Below, piece by piece: positions 42,979 to 52,181 of a DNA stretch of 64,000 nt. Positions within the stretch are counted from its first letter, which is position 1, and the number at the start of each line of letters is the position of its first letter. The DNA is taken from NCBI GenBank assembly GCA_964613055.1, contig CAZTGD010000003.1, forward strand, positions 1 to 64,000, given 5' to 3'. Source of the stretch: JAXGMQ01 sp964613055 (GTDB lineage: Bacteria > Caldisericota > Caldisericia > JAAYUI01). Below the pieces are notes generated by a model. The model had not been told where the DNA came from, did not search any database, and worked only from the letters and a program-made list of their open reading frames with translations. The position numbers and the translations under genes were made by a program.

Positions 42979-45523
42979 TAATGCAATCTTTGGGTTACAG
43001 ATACTTCCAGCCTGTGATAGCATTCAACTATCCTGGCAGAATTATGTTGGTGCAACCAGTTATCAGATAGTTCGTGATGGCAAGGTTCTAGCCCAGGCAG
43101 GTGAAGCGGAGAGTATATGGATTGATGATGACCATGGTGGTAATGAGCATACATACCAGATCAGAGCGATAGGTGGTATGAATAAAGTGATGGCGGAATC
43201 ATGGGAGATAACAGGCAAACCGAATTGCAGTGATTATTCTGAAAGCGATACGGTGCTTGAATACACTCTGGGTTCAGCCATGTATACAGTCAATGGACAC
43301 ACAAAAGGACCTATGGATGCAACACCTGAGATAGCCAATGGTCGAATGTTCCTTGTTATCAGATACGTAACACAGGAGGTTGGAGCGCTTCTCGATTGGG
43401 TTGCCTCAGAACGAAAACTGGTGATTACAACACAAAGCAGTAAGGTGATCGAATTATGGGTTGATAAACCAGAAGCGAGAGTAGATGGAGTAAAAATGAT
43501 GATCGACCCTCAAGATCCAAATGTAGTACCCTATATCAACAATGGCAGAACCCTATTACCGATGAGATATGTTGCAGAACAGCTTGGGGCAACAGATGAA
43601 AAGGACATTGTTTGGAATGGGGAGACCAAATCTGTTACATTAATGATACCAAAGACTGATGCTACAAAACCAAAGGTTTCGTGCTTGACTGTATTAAATG
43701 CGGACGAGAGTAGGTGGCTTCTGGAGTGCATCGATAGCAATCGCAATCATGTCAATGTATTGCTCAATTCAAATAACTCCGGACTCAGTTCGAACCTTGG
43801 TTTGGGAGATATGATAAAGATTTCCGGTGAACCTGTTGTGGTAAACAAATTCACTGTAGAGATAGAACCCGCATTGATAGAAGCGATTAGTCAAGAAGTG
43901 TCAATTGTAAAGGGTTTTCCTTCTCAAGTGAAAGATGGTAAACTAAAGTTTGCTTCAGATCCAGGAAATACTTATTCATATGATGATGCAATATCTGCAA
44001 TCGAGTCTTCTGAGAATAAGTATGCGATTAAGATTGCCACCAGCAGTGATAGTAGTCATATCCTTTGGTGGGAACCCGTAGCTCTTGATTCCATAAAAAC
44101 ATCAACAAATATCATTACGAATTCTGTCTTTGTCAGCAGAATCGATCATGACAAGAAAAGACTCGAGGTCAGATATGATGATGGAGAGATAAGATACAAG
44201 GACTGGATGTACTTCCCCATTGGTTTCAAGTTTGAAAAGCTTGACCTGACATTTTGTTATCTGGTTAATTTTTCAATTAACTATCTTGGCAATCGAATAG
44301 CAAAGCCATTAATAAAGCAAGGAGATTGCCTTGTACCTTTTGACATTGAGTCTCTTACCGGCCCAAGGCTTCTTTATCCAGAAGCGAAAAGTTATAGAGA
44401 GTTTAATATAATAAACAGCGATGAAAAAAACAGAGATTACGAAGTGACATTTACCATTGAATCCAATGATGTCGAAACGGAATTACAGAGAGAATATGTC
44501 AAGGTGGAGAAGAATGATTACCTGACTGTCAGCTATCCTTTTACAGCACCAGCAACTACCGGCGATTTCACAGTTACCTTAACTGTACAAACTGGGACGA
44601 CCATCAAGTCATCATCTGTAGATATGAGGTGCGAGGACATCGATTTCACTATAGGGCTTACTTCGTCTAAGAATGAATACCCATTGAATGAGGAAGTGGA
44701 GTTGATGCTTAAGGTAACCAACAGATTCGATTGTCCACTTCCCATTACATTCCAGTGGTCTGTTACTGATAATGCGCTTGATATACCACTAGACTGGGAA
44801 AAGGAAACTGTACCAGAGAAGTACACATTGGAGCATATGCTTAATGTTTATTGGTTGGATGTCGCTTCAGTAGGCGAACAGGTCTCCCTTTCCGTCGAGG
44901 TTGAAAGTCAGTATGCTTCAGAATCATCTGCTATAACACTCACTCCAACTGATTACATCCCTCCGATAATTACCATTCAATCACTAGATAATACAAAGGA
45001 GAAGATAACCTCGATATTTGGAGAGGTTGATTGGCTCAGGTTAGAACCCGAAAAGATTATCGTTGATTGGGGTGATGGTCAGATAAGTGAAGGTAAAAAT
45101 TTTCCGTTTGACCATCAGTATGAATCTTGGGGAGAGTATAGCATTAACATACAGGCTGTTAGTGTTGAAGGAGCTGTTGGAGAATGGTCCGATAAATACG
45201 CATGTCAGAAACCACCACCACAACCCCCAGAAATAACAAAAGTTGAAGTATTTGAAACCATGCCGAAGGATTACGCTATCAGGATGAAGGTGAATGTTGA
45301 TTGGAAGGATGCCTCTGAGCCTGGTATGATTGTAATTGATTGGGGACATGACGATATTACCAAACACGAAACATCGTCAATATCACATGTATTCCCGAGG
45401 GAAAGTGGCACCTATATAGTTGAGATGAAGGCTGTGACAAAGAACGGGTCAGTGGAATCTGATAGTGTTAAGTACAAGTTCGTTGTACTGCAGAGGATGA
45501 TACTGGCAGTAAGGATTGAATAG
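42875..45523 (+). CDS. Exported FnIII + stalk-domain + PKD protein
   Basis: 882 aa. ATG 42875 has GGATAGGAAG just upstream; the signal peptide (MRTYITLTLTICVLLMMIPQ) is encoded inside the 3' end of the preceding gene. FnIII ~38-120, stalk ~128-262 (NGRMFLVIRYVTQEVGA, NNGRTLLPMRYVAEQLGA), OB-like units ~268-420 (SCLTVLNADESRWLLECID), Ig-like ~500-690, and two PKD units. The first PKD is intact (IVDWGDGQISEG ... HQYESWGEYSINIQAVS), the second has WGHD. Ends in a short hydrophobic tail, VVLQRMILAVRIE, shared in style with its paralogues. Likely a cell-surface adhesin or scaffold; ligand unknown. Confidence 0.88.
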   Translation: MRTYITLTLTICVLLMMIPQNLTQTVALEGDTSPDNAIFGLQILPACDSIQLSWQNYVGATSYQIVRDGKVLAQAGEAESIWIDDDHGGNEHTYQIRAIGGMNKVMAESWEITGKPNCSDYSESDTVLEYTLGSAMYTVNGHTKGPMDATPEIANGRMFLVIRYVTQEVGALLDWVASERKLVITTQSSKVIELWVDKPEARVDGVKMMIDPQDPNVVPYINNGRTLLPMRYVAEQLGATDEKDIVWNGETKSVTLMIPKTDATKPKVSCLTVLNADESRWLLECIDSNRNHVNVLLNSNNSGLSSNLGLGDMIKISGEPVVVNKFTVEIEPALIEAISQEVSIVKGFPSQVKDGKLKFASDPGNTYSYDDAISAIESSENKYAIKIATSSDSSHILWWEPVALDSIKTSTNIITNSVFVSRIDHDKKRLEVRYDDGEIRYKDWMYFPIGFKFEKLDLTFCYLVNFSINYLGNRIAKPLIKQGDCLVPFDIESLTGPRLLYPEAKSYREFNIINSDEKNRDYEVTFTIESNDVETELQREYVKVEKNDYLTVSYPFTAPATTGDFTVTLTVQTGTTIKSSSVDMRCEDIDFTIGLTSSKNEYPLNEEVELMLKVTNRFDCPLPITFQWSVTDNALDIPLDWEKETVPEKYTLEHMLNVYWLDVASVGEQVSLSVEVESQYASESSAITLTPTDYIPPIITIQSLDNTKEKITSIFGEVDWLRLEPEKIIVDWGDGQISEGKNFPFDHQYESWGEYSINIQAVSVEGAVGEWSDKYACQKPPPQPPEITKVEVFETMPKDYAIRMKVNVDWKDASEPGMIVIDWGHDDITKHETSSISHVFPRESGTYIVEMKAVTKNGSVESDSVKYKFVVLQRMILAVRIE

Positions 45524-45551
45524 ATAGGAATATCGATTTGTTTGAAACGAT

Positions 45552-45573
45552 TTCATCGAACATGTTCGATGAA
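45552..45573. repeat. 22-bp perfect palindrome between two paralogues
   Basis: TTCATCGAACA / TGTTCGATGAA, no spacer, 28 bp after one stop and 26 bp before the next start. It could be an operator or an intercistronic hairpin. Confidence 0.4.
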
Positions 45574-45599
45574 TCGGAAACTGAAGGGAGTCGAAGGCT

Positions 45600-48236
45600 T
45601 TGAAAAAACTATCAACAATGATTCTTATAACCTGCATCATTTTGTCTGGGAGTATTAATGCAAACACTCAAGCAAGCGAGACAGTGACACATGAAGATCT
45701 AGAAACATTACAATTAGGATTGCAGGTTATGCCTGGTTGTGAAAAGATACTACTTTCATGGCATGAGGTGCATGGCGCAGTAGAGTACAACGTCTTCCGA
45801 GACGGAACTCTATTCGGCAGACTCGCTGATACGCTGTGGATTGATACAAAAGCGGGTCATAACAACCACACATATCAAATAGAGGCAATCAATGATGATA
45901 ACCAAACGATTGCCTATTCATGGGCGATTGATGGTCGGACCAACTGCTTTGACCCAAACATCTGCGACATAGAACTCAACTATACTCTGGACTCAAAGCG
46001 GTACAGGGTGAATGGAGTAGAGAAGGGTCCAATGGACGCTCCTCCAGTCATTATTCAGGGAAGGATGTATCTGGTCGTTCGCTATGTTACTGAGGAAGTA
46101 GGAGCGACACTATCCTGGGATGGGGATGAGAAGAAAGTAACCATTACAACAGCGAATGGAGACATCATTGAGTTGTGGATAGGCAGACCGATGGCCACAG
46201 TAAATGGTTCATCGACAGCCATAGACCCAGACAATTACGAAGTGACACCCTGTATAGTAAACGGTAGAACACTCCTCCCTATGAGGTTTGTTGCAGAGCA
46301 ACTTGGAGCAACAGATCCTGAGGACATAGTATGGAACGACGAAACAAAAACAGTAACACTGAGAATTATGGATGTTGAATGCCCAGAACCCGATATATTC
46401 TGTCTGACAGTACTGGATACTGATTCAACAAAGTGGCTCGTTAAGTGTGTGGACTCAACTCGAAACCATGTTGATGTCCTTCTTAATCAGGAGTACTGCA
46501 AATACAGTGCATCCCTTGAACGAGGAGAACTGATTAATGTTGCTGGAGAAGCAAGTAAGGAAAATAGTTACACATACTCAATAGAAGCCAGATGGATTGA
46601 GCCTGTGACCGATGAAACGACAATCACCTGCTTCCCATCAGATTGCATGGAAGGTCAGTTGACCTACATTCAGGATGACGAGGAAAAAACCCTCAAATAC
46701 AAATTACCATTCAGTGAAATCGAGTCATCAAGCAACAATTATGCCATTAAGGCAGTCTGTGACTCAGAAACAAATGAGATACTGTGGTGGGAACCGTTGA
46801 TTTATCAACAAGATAAAAAATCATCGACTTCTTTTTCTAGATCGGTACATGTTATTAAATTAGATAAACAGAAAAATAGGATTCTTACTAGACAAGAACC
46901 CGACATACATGCTCCTGCTGATTGGATATATTTTGATTTTTCAACGGAGCATTTGAATTCGATTACAGAAAGTTGTTATAAGGTAGATTATAGAGTAAAT
47001 TATCTTGGGTTAATGATATCTGACACATCCATGGAATTATGGGATTGTCCTGTTCCATTCAATATTATACCAAAAGAAGGCGGTACTAATTTTTATCCTG
47101 ATTATGAAACATATCGTAGTTTTTTTATTCATAACAAAGATTCTGAAAATCATTGGTTCAATGTTTCGATGCTCATTGATGACGGAAAAAATGTTCAGGA
47201 ACACAAGATCGATAGGCTTTATGTGAAATCAAAAAAGTTACTAGAGGTTGACTGTCCATTCACTACTCCTAGTGAAGCTAGTAATTTTAAGATAGGGGTA
47301 AAAGTAGAAAGTAATTTAACTGTGAAAGAGAGCTGGGTAGAGATTGTGTGTAAGGAATTCTCTTTTGATCTATCTGTTAAAAGATCAGATGTAAGATTCT
47401 ATATGAACTATCCTGTAACAATAGATTTTGAAGTAAAGAACATATTTGATTGTGACATTAATGCGTTAGTTAGTTTAGAACTATTGAATGATTCCGAAAA
47501 TATATTAATAAACCAAAAGAAAATTATAGTTCCTTCTTCTGAAGCAAAACGATTTCTTATGCCAGTAACATGGCAAGAACTAAAAACAAATAACAAAGAA
47601 ACTGATATAATAATCAAGGTAGAATCTAACGGTGTAGTTGAGACAAGAGTTATCCACTCTTCATTTGTTGATTACTTGGCTCCAGAAATTGTGATTTCAG
47701 AGATTAGAAATGATGAGAATAAGAAAACTGTCGTATTCGGTGATATAAATTGGAATGAACTAATAGGATACAAGATAATTGTGCATTGGGGAGACGGAAA
47801 TACAAGCGATTATTCTAGATTCCCACTTGAACATGTGTATAGTGAATGGGGAAGATACTTAATATCTATTGAAGCTCATAGTAAGGATGGTTCAGTGAGT
47901 TTTTGGGAGAGTGAATATCTATGTGAAAAGCCTTTGCCACCACCACCAATTATTGAAAGGGTAGATATTGACAGCATTATGCCAGCTAATAAAACGATTA
48001 GATTTACTGTATATGTGAATTGGGGTAAGTGTTCTGTGTCTGATATATATATTGATTGGGGGGATGGTTTAGAATCAAAATCTAATTTCAATGAGTTCAG
48101 GCACACTTATGAAGAGTGCGGTTCATATACAATGACTATACAAGCTATATCGTATGAGGATGGTGTAAGATCCAATCCTGTAGTTTACAGCTTATATGTT
48201 GGAATAAATTTTATCTTATATGTAAGGTTAAGGTAG
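45600..48236 (+). CDS. Exported FnIII + stalk-domain + PKD protein (compositional mosaic)
   Basis: 878 aa from TTG 45600; GAAGGGAG lies 9 nt upstream, and the same TTG-plus-first-codons string recurs at 48297. Signal peptide MKKLSTMILITCIILSGSIN. FnIII ~33-115, stalk ~120-258 (QGRMYLVVRYVTEEVGA, NGRTLLPMRFVAEQLGA), OB-like ~265-415, Ig-like ~500-690, PKD1 (IVHWGDGNTSDY ... HVYSEWGRYLISIEAH) and PKD2 (YIDWGDGLESKS ... HTYEECGSYTMTIQAI). Tail VGINFILYVRLR. Codon use changes visibly near 46800: the 5' half uses more G/C third bases, the 3' half is AT-rich. That suggests recombination between paralogues of different history. Confidence 0.88.
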   Translation: MKKLSTMILITCIILSGSINANTQASETVTHEDLETLQLGLQVMPGCEKILLSWHEVHGAVEYNVFRDGTLFGRLADTLWIDTKAGHNNHTYQIEAINDDNQTIAYSWAIDGRTNCFDPNICDIELNYTLDSKRYRVNGVEKGPMDAPPVIIQGRMYLVVRYVTEEVGATLSWDGDEKKVTITTANGDIIELWIGRPMATVNGSSTAIDPDNYEVTPCIVNGRTLLPMRFVAEQLGATDPEDIVWNDETKTVTLRIMDVECPEPDIFCLTVLDTDSTKWLVKCVDSTRNHVDVLLNQEYCKYSASLERGELINVAGEASKENSYTYSIEARWIEPVTDETTITCFPSDCMEGQLTYIQDDEEKTLKYKLPFSEIESSSNNYAIKAVCDSETNEILWWEPLIYQQDKKSSTSFSRSVHVIKLDKQKNRILTRQEPDIHAPADWIYFDFSTEHLNSITESCYKVDYRVNYLGLMISDTSMELWDCPVPFNIIPKEGGTNFYPDYETYRSFFIHNKDSENHWFNVSMLIDDGKNVQEHKIDRLYVKSKKLLEVDCPFTTPSEASNFKIGVKVESNLTVKESWVEIVCKEFSFDLSVKRSDVRFYMNYPVTIDFEVKNIFDCDINALVSLELLNDSENILINQKKIIVPSSEAKRFLMPVTWQELKTNNKETDIIIKVESNGVVETRVIHSSFVDYLAPEIVISEIRNDENKKTVVFGDINWNELIGYKIIVHWGDGNTSDYSRFPLEHVYSEWGRYLISIEAHSKDGSVSFWESEYLCEKPLPPPPIIERVDIDSIMPANKTIRFTVYVNWGKCSVSDIYIDWGDGLESKSNFNEFRHTYEECGSYTMTIQAISYEDGVRSNPVVYSLYVGINFILYVRLR

Positions 48237-48296
48237 ACAAACTTTGCTATGTTTACTTTGATTTATTTAGCAATGTGTTTTAGAAAGGTGGTAACT

Positions 48297-49123
48297 TTGA
48301 AAAAACTATCAACAATTAGTGTATGTGAGTTAGTGAACTAGTCGAGCCCCATGTTGATTTTGATTTCACAGAAACCTCGTTGGATAGGATAGAAGGTTGG
48401 GATGAATTAAAAGTAATACCAAACAAGAGAGATAGTTTTACACTCCCATTGCTCTGGAGTGATGTGGCAAATGTTGCCACGGAAACAAGGTTCACAGTTA
48501 TTGTATCCTTGGGTGATGTGACAAAGAGCGAATCTGTCTTATTAAAAGCCTTGGACTATATACCTCCGGAGTTAGTTATTTCTACAATCTCTAACAACAG
48601 AGAGAAACTGACTACTGTATATGGCGATGTTAACTGGAATGAACTTGATCCGGATAGAATAATCGTCGATTGGGGAGATGGTGAAACCAGCGAGGGTCTG
48701 TCGTTCCCATTCGATCATAAATATGATTCCTGGGGTAACTATTCGATATCAATCGAAGCTCATAGCAAAGAAGGGGCGGTTGGGACCTACGCTGAGATGT
48801 ATCTTTGTACAGAACCTCCCCCTCAACCTCCTGTAATCAGAAAAGTTATTTTCAATCCTGTGATGCCTAAACAGTATACAATTGAGATGGAGGTTGAAGT
48901 GGATTGGGGCGACTATAAGAAGGGTAGAGTGAAAGTAGATTGGGGAGATGGGGATAAGGACAATTCGAGTCGACTTTCATTCAAACATACTTACCCGAGA
49001 AAAATGGACTTTTACACAATGACAATTACTGCAATATCATCAGAGGATAATGTGGAATCGAAACCTGTGAAATATGGTCTGCTTGTAATGTCTTTTCTGA
49101 TTATGATTTCTAGAATCGGGTGA
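48297..49123 (+). pseudogene. Remnant of an FnIII/stalk/PKD paralogue (internal deletion, frameshift)
   Basis: TTG 48297 begins the 19-base string TTGAAAAAACTATCAACAA, identical to the start of the paralogue at 45600, behind AAAGGTGG. The frame stops after 14 codons. About 80 bp later, in another frame, a 247-codon segment (TTG 48380 to 49123) matches only the C-terminal third of the paralogues: end of the Ig-like unit, PKD1 (IVDWGDGETSEGLSF), PKD2 (KVDWGDGDKDNSS) and the tail VMSFLIMISRIG. The signal peptide, FnIII, stalk and OB-like parts (~1.9 kb) are missing. An intact short cytoplasmic product from TTG 48380 cannot be excluded, but it would lack export. Confidence 0.8.
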
Positions 49124-49169
49124 TTTGAATGGTAAATTACGATTCTATGAGATAATCATAAAAATCTAG

Positions 49170-49197
49170 TTGAGATGTTTACTCCATCTATTAGAAT
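49170..49197 (+). promoter_or_regulatory. Predicted carbamate kinase promoter, leaderless type
   Basis: TTGAGA (49170-49175), 16-bp spacer, TAGAAT (49192-49197), ending 7 nt before ATG 49205. The in-frame ATG 49175 lies inside the -35. Confidence 0.6.
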
Positions 49198-49204
49198 CTT
49201 TCAG

Positions 49205-50140
49205 ATGGAAACTTTAGTTATTGCTATTGGTGGGAATTCGTTGCTTCTGCCCGGATCACCGATGTCGGTCGAGAATCAAAGATCAGCAGTATGGGAGACT
49301 GCATTTCATCTGTCTGCATTAGCAATATCGGGATACAGGATCGTTATCACACATGGCAATGGACCACAGGTTGGTCAGATAATGAGGAGGTCTGAACTGG
49401 CTAAGGATGAGGTACCACCGACAGTTTTAGATTACGCTGTAGCCGAAACGCAAGGTGGTATTGGATATCAGATACAACAAGCCTTAGTAGATGAACTTGG
49501 GAAACGTGGACGTCATATTCCAGTTGCAACCGTTGTAACCCAGGTTGAAGTGTCCAAGGACGATCCTGGATTCAAGCATCCAACAAAACCCATTGGAAGT
49601 TTTATGGATAAAGAGACTGCCATGGACAGGAAACTCAAGTTGGGCTGGCAGGTAACTGAGGATTCTGGAAGGGGCTGGAGAAGGATTGTCGCCTCACCGT
49701 GGCCTCAGAAGATTATTGAAAAAGACACGATAAAGATGCTTGTGGATGCTGGAACGATAGTCATCGCCTGCGGAGGTGGTGGGATACCAGTAACCAACGG
49801 TGCCGTCGAGGTATCAGGCGTAGAAGCCGTTATTGACAAGGACAGAGCATCATCAGTGCTTGCAGGTGAGTTGTCAGCTGATATTCTTCTCATATCAACT
49901 GCTGTAAAGAAGGTTTGTCTGAACTTTGGTAAACCCAACGAGGTCAGTCTTGACAAACTAACTGTTTCCGAAGCAAAGCAGTACATTAATGAAGGTCATT
50001 TCGCAAAAGGCTCGATGCTTCCCAAGATAGAAGCGTGTGTCCATTTCCTTGAAAATGGTGGCAAGAAAGCGATCATCACTGATCCAAACCACATCGAAAA
50101 AGCCCTTAAGGGAGAATCAGGAACGATTATTTCACAGTGA
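49205..50140 (+). CDS. arcC: Carbamate kinase
   Basis: 311 aa, the family length, from ATG 49205 (METLVIAIGGNSLL). It makes ATP from carbamoyl phosphate, releasing carbamate. Signatures: AIGGNSLL, THGNGPQVGQI, AETQGGIGYQIQQAL, IACGGGGIPV, and VIDKDRASSVLAGEL near the nucleotide site. Usually the last step of arginine deiminase or purine/agmatine fermentation, but no arcA or arcB is in the window. Overlaps the next gene by 4 bp (GTGA). Confidence 0.96.
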   Translation: METLVIAIGGNSLLLPGSPMSVENQRSAVWETAFHLSALAISGYRIVITHGNGPQVGQIMRRSELAKDEVPPTVLDYAVAETQGGIGYQIQQALVDELGKRGRHIPVATVVTQVEVSKDDPGFKHPTKPIGSFMDKETAMDRKLKLGWQVTEDSGRGWRRIVASPWPQKIIEKDTIKMLVDAGTIVIACGGGGIPVTNGAVEVSGVEAVIDKDRASSVLAGELSADILLISTAVKKVCLNFGKPNEVSLDKLTVSEAKQYINEGHFAKGSMLPKIEACVHFLENGGKKAIITDPNHIEKALKGESGTIISQ

Positions 50141-51408
50141 TCAAACATATAATAGTTGCAATCGATGGACCTGTTGCCGCTGGGAAAACCACAGTAGGCA
50201 GAGATGTGGCAAAAAGAATTGGAGCTAACTTCCTGGACTCTGGTAAACTTTACAGGGTAGCCGCCCTCGCGTCCATGAACAGCGATAAATCCCTTGACGA
50301 TTTACTAGGTTCAATCTCTGTTAATTTAAAAGGACAACGCATTTTTCTTGATGGTAAAAACGTTTCTAAACAGATTAACACTCCAGAGGTTGGAGAAAAA
50401 GCCTCAGTTCTCTCTAAGCAACCTAGACTAAGGGATTGGGTAAATCAAAGAATAAGATCAATTGCCATGGATGAATCCATAGTGATTGCTGGTAGAGATA
50501 TCGGAACAGTAGTACTACCGAGTTCACATGTAAAAATCTTTCTAACAGCGGACCAGCAGACAAGAGCGCACAGGAGATTTCTCGACTTGAGAGGGAATAC
50601 TTCTGAGAGCGATGTCCTAAAAGCAATAGAAAAAAGGGATGAAAGGGATTCTAAAAGGGATATTGCCCCCTTAAAACCTGCTGATGATTCAGTGACTATT
50701 GATTCAACATCTCTTTCAAAAAAACAAGTAGTTAAGGAAATAGTTACTCTTTCACGAACATATCTGAACTCGATCGTTTTAAGCAGATGGTGGAGGTTTT
50801 CGTATTTTGTGGCTGGAACGATTTCGAAGTGGTTTTTCGGGTATAGGTATTTCGGAAAAGGGCACATTCCAGCAAATGGTCCTGTTATTGTAATAGCAAA
50901 TCACACTAGTATCTTCGATGTTTTCTTCATTGGTCTTGCACTCCCGAGGATGGGTAGATATATAGCTAAGGAAGAACTTTTTTCCATTCCAGTAATATCA
51001 GCATGCGTCAGAGGGTACAACGCCATCCCGGTAAGAAGGGAAGGAGTTGGAAAGAAGATGGTGATGGCTGTCAGGAAGGCATTGAGTGAGGATGGATTGT
51101 TAACGATATTCCCTGAGGGAACAAGATCAAAAACGGGCAATCTCTCAGGAAGGTACCATAATGGAACATTCAAATTCGCTCATGCTACAGGTGCAGTTGT
51201 CATTCCCGCAGGAATAACAGGTGCATTTAAGATACTGCCCACGGGCAGGAAATGGCCACATATGGGAAAAGTTACAGTCAATGTTGGTGAACCGATCGAA
51301 TGGGACAGATCAATCAAGCATCCTGATAATGCTTTTTTTGACAGTGTTACCGAAAAGGCTATGACCAAGATATCGAAATTAGCAGGTCAAAACTCAGAAT
51401 CTGAATGA
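50137..51408 (+). CDS. Cytidylate kinase - 1-acylglycerol-3-phosphate acyltransferase fusion
   Basis: 423 aa from GTG 50137, coupled to arcC. Residues 1-212 are CMP kinase: P-loop DGPVAAGKTTVGRDVAKRIG, FLDSGKLYRVAAL, IVIAGRDIGTVVLP, and KRDERDSKRDIAPLKPADD. Residues ~225-420 are PlsC: the catalytic NHTSIFD (His256-x4-Asp), PVRREGV, and FPEGTRSKTG. The first half phosphorylates CMP/dCMP; the second acylates lysophosphatidate in phospholipid synthesis. cmk and plsC are neighbours in many bacteria. Here there is no stop or restart between them, so one polypeptide couples CDP supply and phosphatidate, both feeding CDP-diacylglycerol. Confidence 0.93.
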   Translation: MIKHIIVAIDGPVAAGKTTVGRDVAKRIGANFLDSGKLYRVAALASMNSDKSLDDLLGSISVNLKGQRIFLDGKNVSKQINTPEVGEKASVLSKQPRLRDWVNQRIRSIAMDESIVIAGRDIGTVVLPSSHVKIFLTADQQTRAHRRFLDLRGNTSESDVLKAIEKRDERDSKRDIAPLKPADDSVTIDSTSLSKKQVVKEIVTLSRTYLNSIVLSRWWRFSYFVAGTISKWFFGYRYFGKGHIPANGPVIVIANHTSIFDVFFIGLALPRMGRYIAKEELFSIPVISACVRGYNAIPVRREGVGKKMVMAVRKALSEDGLLTIFPEGTRSKTGNLSGRYHNGTFKFAHATGAVVIPAGITGAFKILPTGRKWPHMGKVTVNVGEPIEWDRSIKHPDNAFFDSVTEKAMTKISKLAGQNSESE

Positions 51409-51416
51409 TGTGAGTA

Positions 51417-52115
51417 TCAATTTGTAGCTGTGTATATGGTAACAATCCCTCCGAATATAGGCATTGGTCGATTAACTCTTTTGAAATGATTGTTCATGGT
51501 GTCACATATCGAATCGCTTGAGGGAAACGTTTCGATAGAATTAACAAAGTACCTGAACATGTCATAGTCACCCGATAAGGCTGTGCCAATAGCTGGGATG
51601 ATGTACCTGAGATAGAATTGATATGGGATGCGAATCCACTCTTTTTCAGGGATTGAGAATTCCATGATATGTATTGAACCACCTGGGTTGATTACTCGAG
51701 ATATCTCGCTAAACCCCAGATTGATATCGGGTAGATTTCTCAATCCAAATACCATGGTTGCTATATCAAATGACGAACTGTCGAAAGGGAGGTTGAGGAT
51801 ATCTCCTCTGATGAGTCTGATCCTTTCACTAAGATTCAGATTTTTGACTTTTTTCTTTGCTATCTCAAGCATGCCTTCAGACAGATCAACGCCCGTGATT
51901 TGGATGTTTGCAGATTTTCGAGCCATTTGAATTGCGATATCACCAGTACCGCATGCAAGGTCTATTGACTTTTTTTGTCCTTGTATATCTATTGTTTTGA
52001 TAAACCTGTTACGCCAGTATAGATCAAAGCCAAAGGACATGAAACGATTGATCAAATCGTATCTGTTGGCAATTCGAGTGAAATTGTTTGAAATACTTTT
52101 CTTCTTGTCTTCCAT
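51417..52115 (-). CDS. menG: Demethylmenaquinone/ubiquinone methyltransferase
   Basis: 232 aa, UbiE/MenG family. Start FTRIANRYDLINRFMSFGFD and SAM-binding IDLACGTGDIAI are strong signatures, with VFGLRNLPDINLGFSEISRV and the C-terminal ETFPSSDSICDTMNNHFKRV. It adds the last methyl group in menaquinone synthesis, so the cell probably makes a respiratory quinone even though fermentation genes surround it. ATG 52115 lacks an SD; TATACT ends 7 nt upstream. Confidence 0.95.
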   Translation of the reverse strand: MEDKKKSISNNFTRIANRYDLINRFMSFGFDLYWRNRFIKTIDIQGQKKSIDLACGTGDIAIQMARKSANIQITGVDLSEGMLEIAKKKVKNLNLSERIRLIRGDILNLPFDSSSFDIATMVFGLRNLPDINLGFSEISRVINPGGSIHIMEFSIPEKEWIRIPYQFYLRYIIPAIGTALSGDYDMFRYFVNSIETFPSSDSICDTMNNHFKRVNRPMPIFGGIVTIYTATN

Positions 52116-52122
52116 ATTGATT

Positions 52123-52128
52123 AGTATA
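52123..52128 (-). promoter_or_regulatory. Predicted menG -10, leaderless type
   Basis: Minus strand TATACT ending 7 nt before ATG 52115; the -35 is weak. Confidence 0.4.
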
Positions 52129-52181
52129 TCCGCTTCTCACTGTGTTACTTTAACTTCGCTGATGATTTTGGTAGCATCTAT

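Noticed and set aside
45600..49123. Treating the 48380-49123 frame as a normal independent gene
   Set aside because: It lacks a signal peptide and matches only the C-terminal third of exported paralogues, with the paralogue start string stranded upstream.
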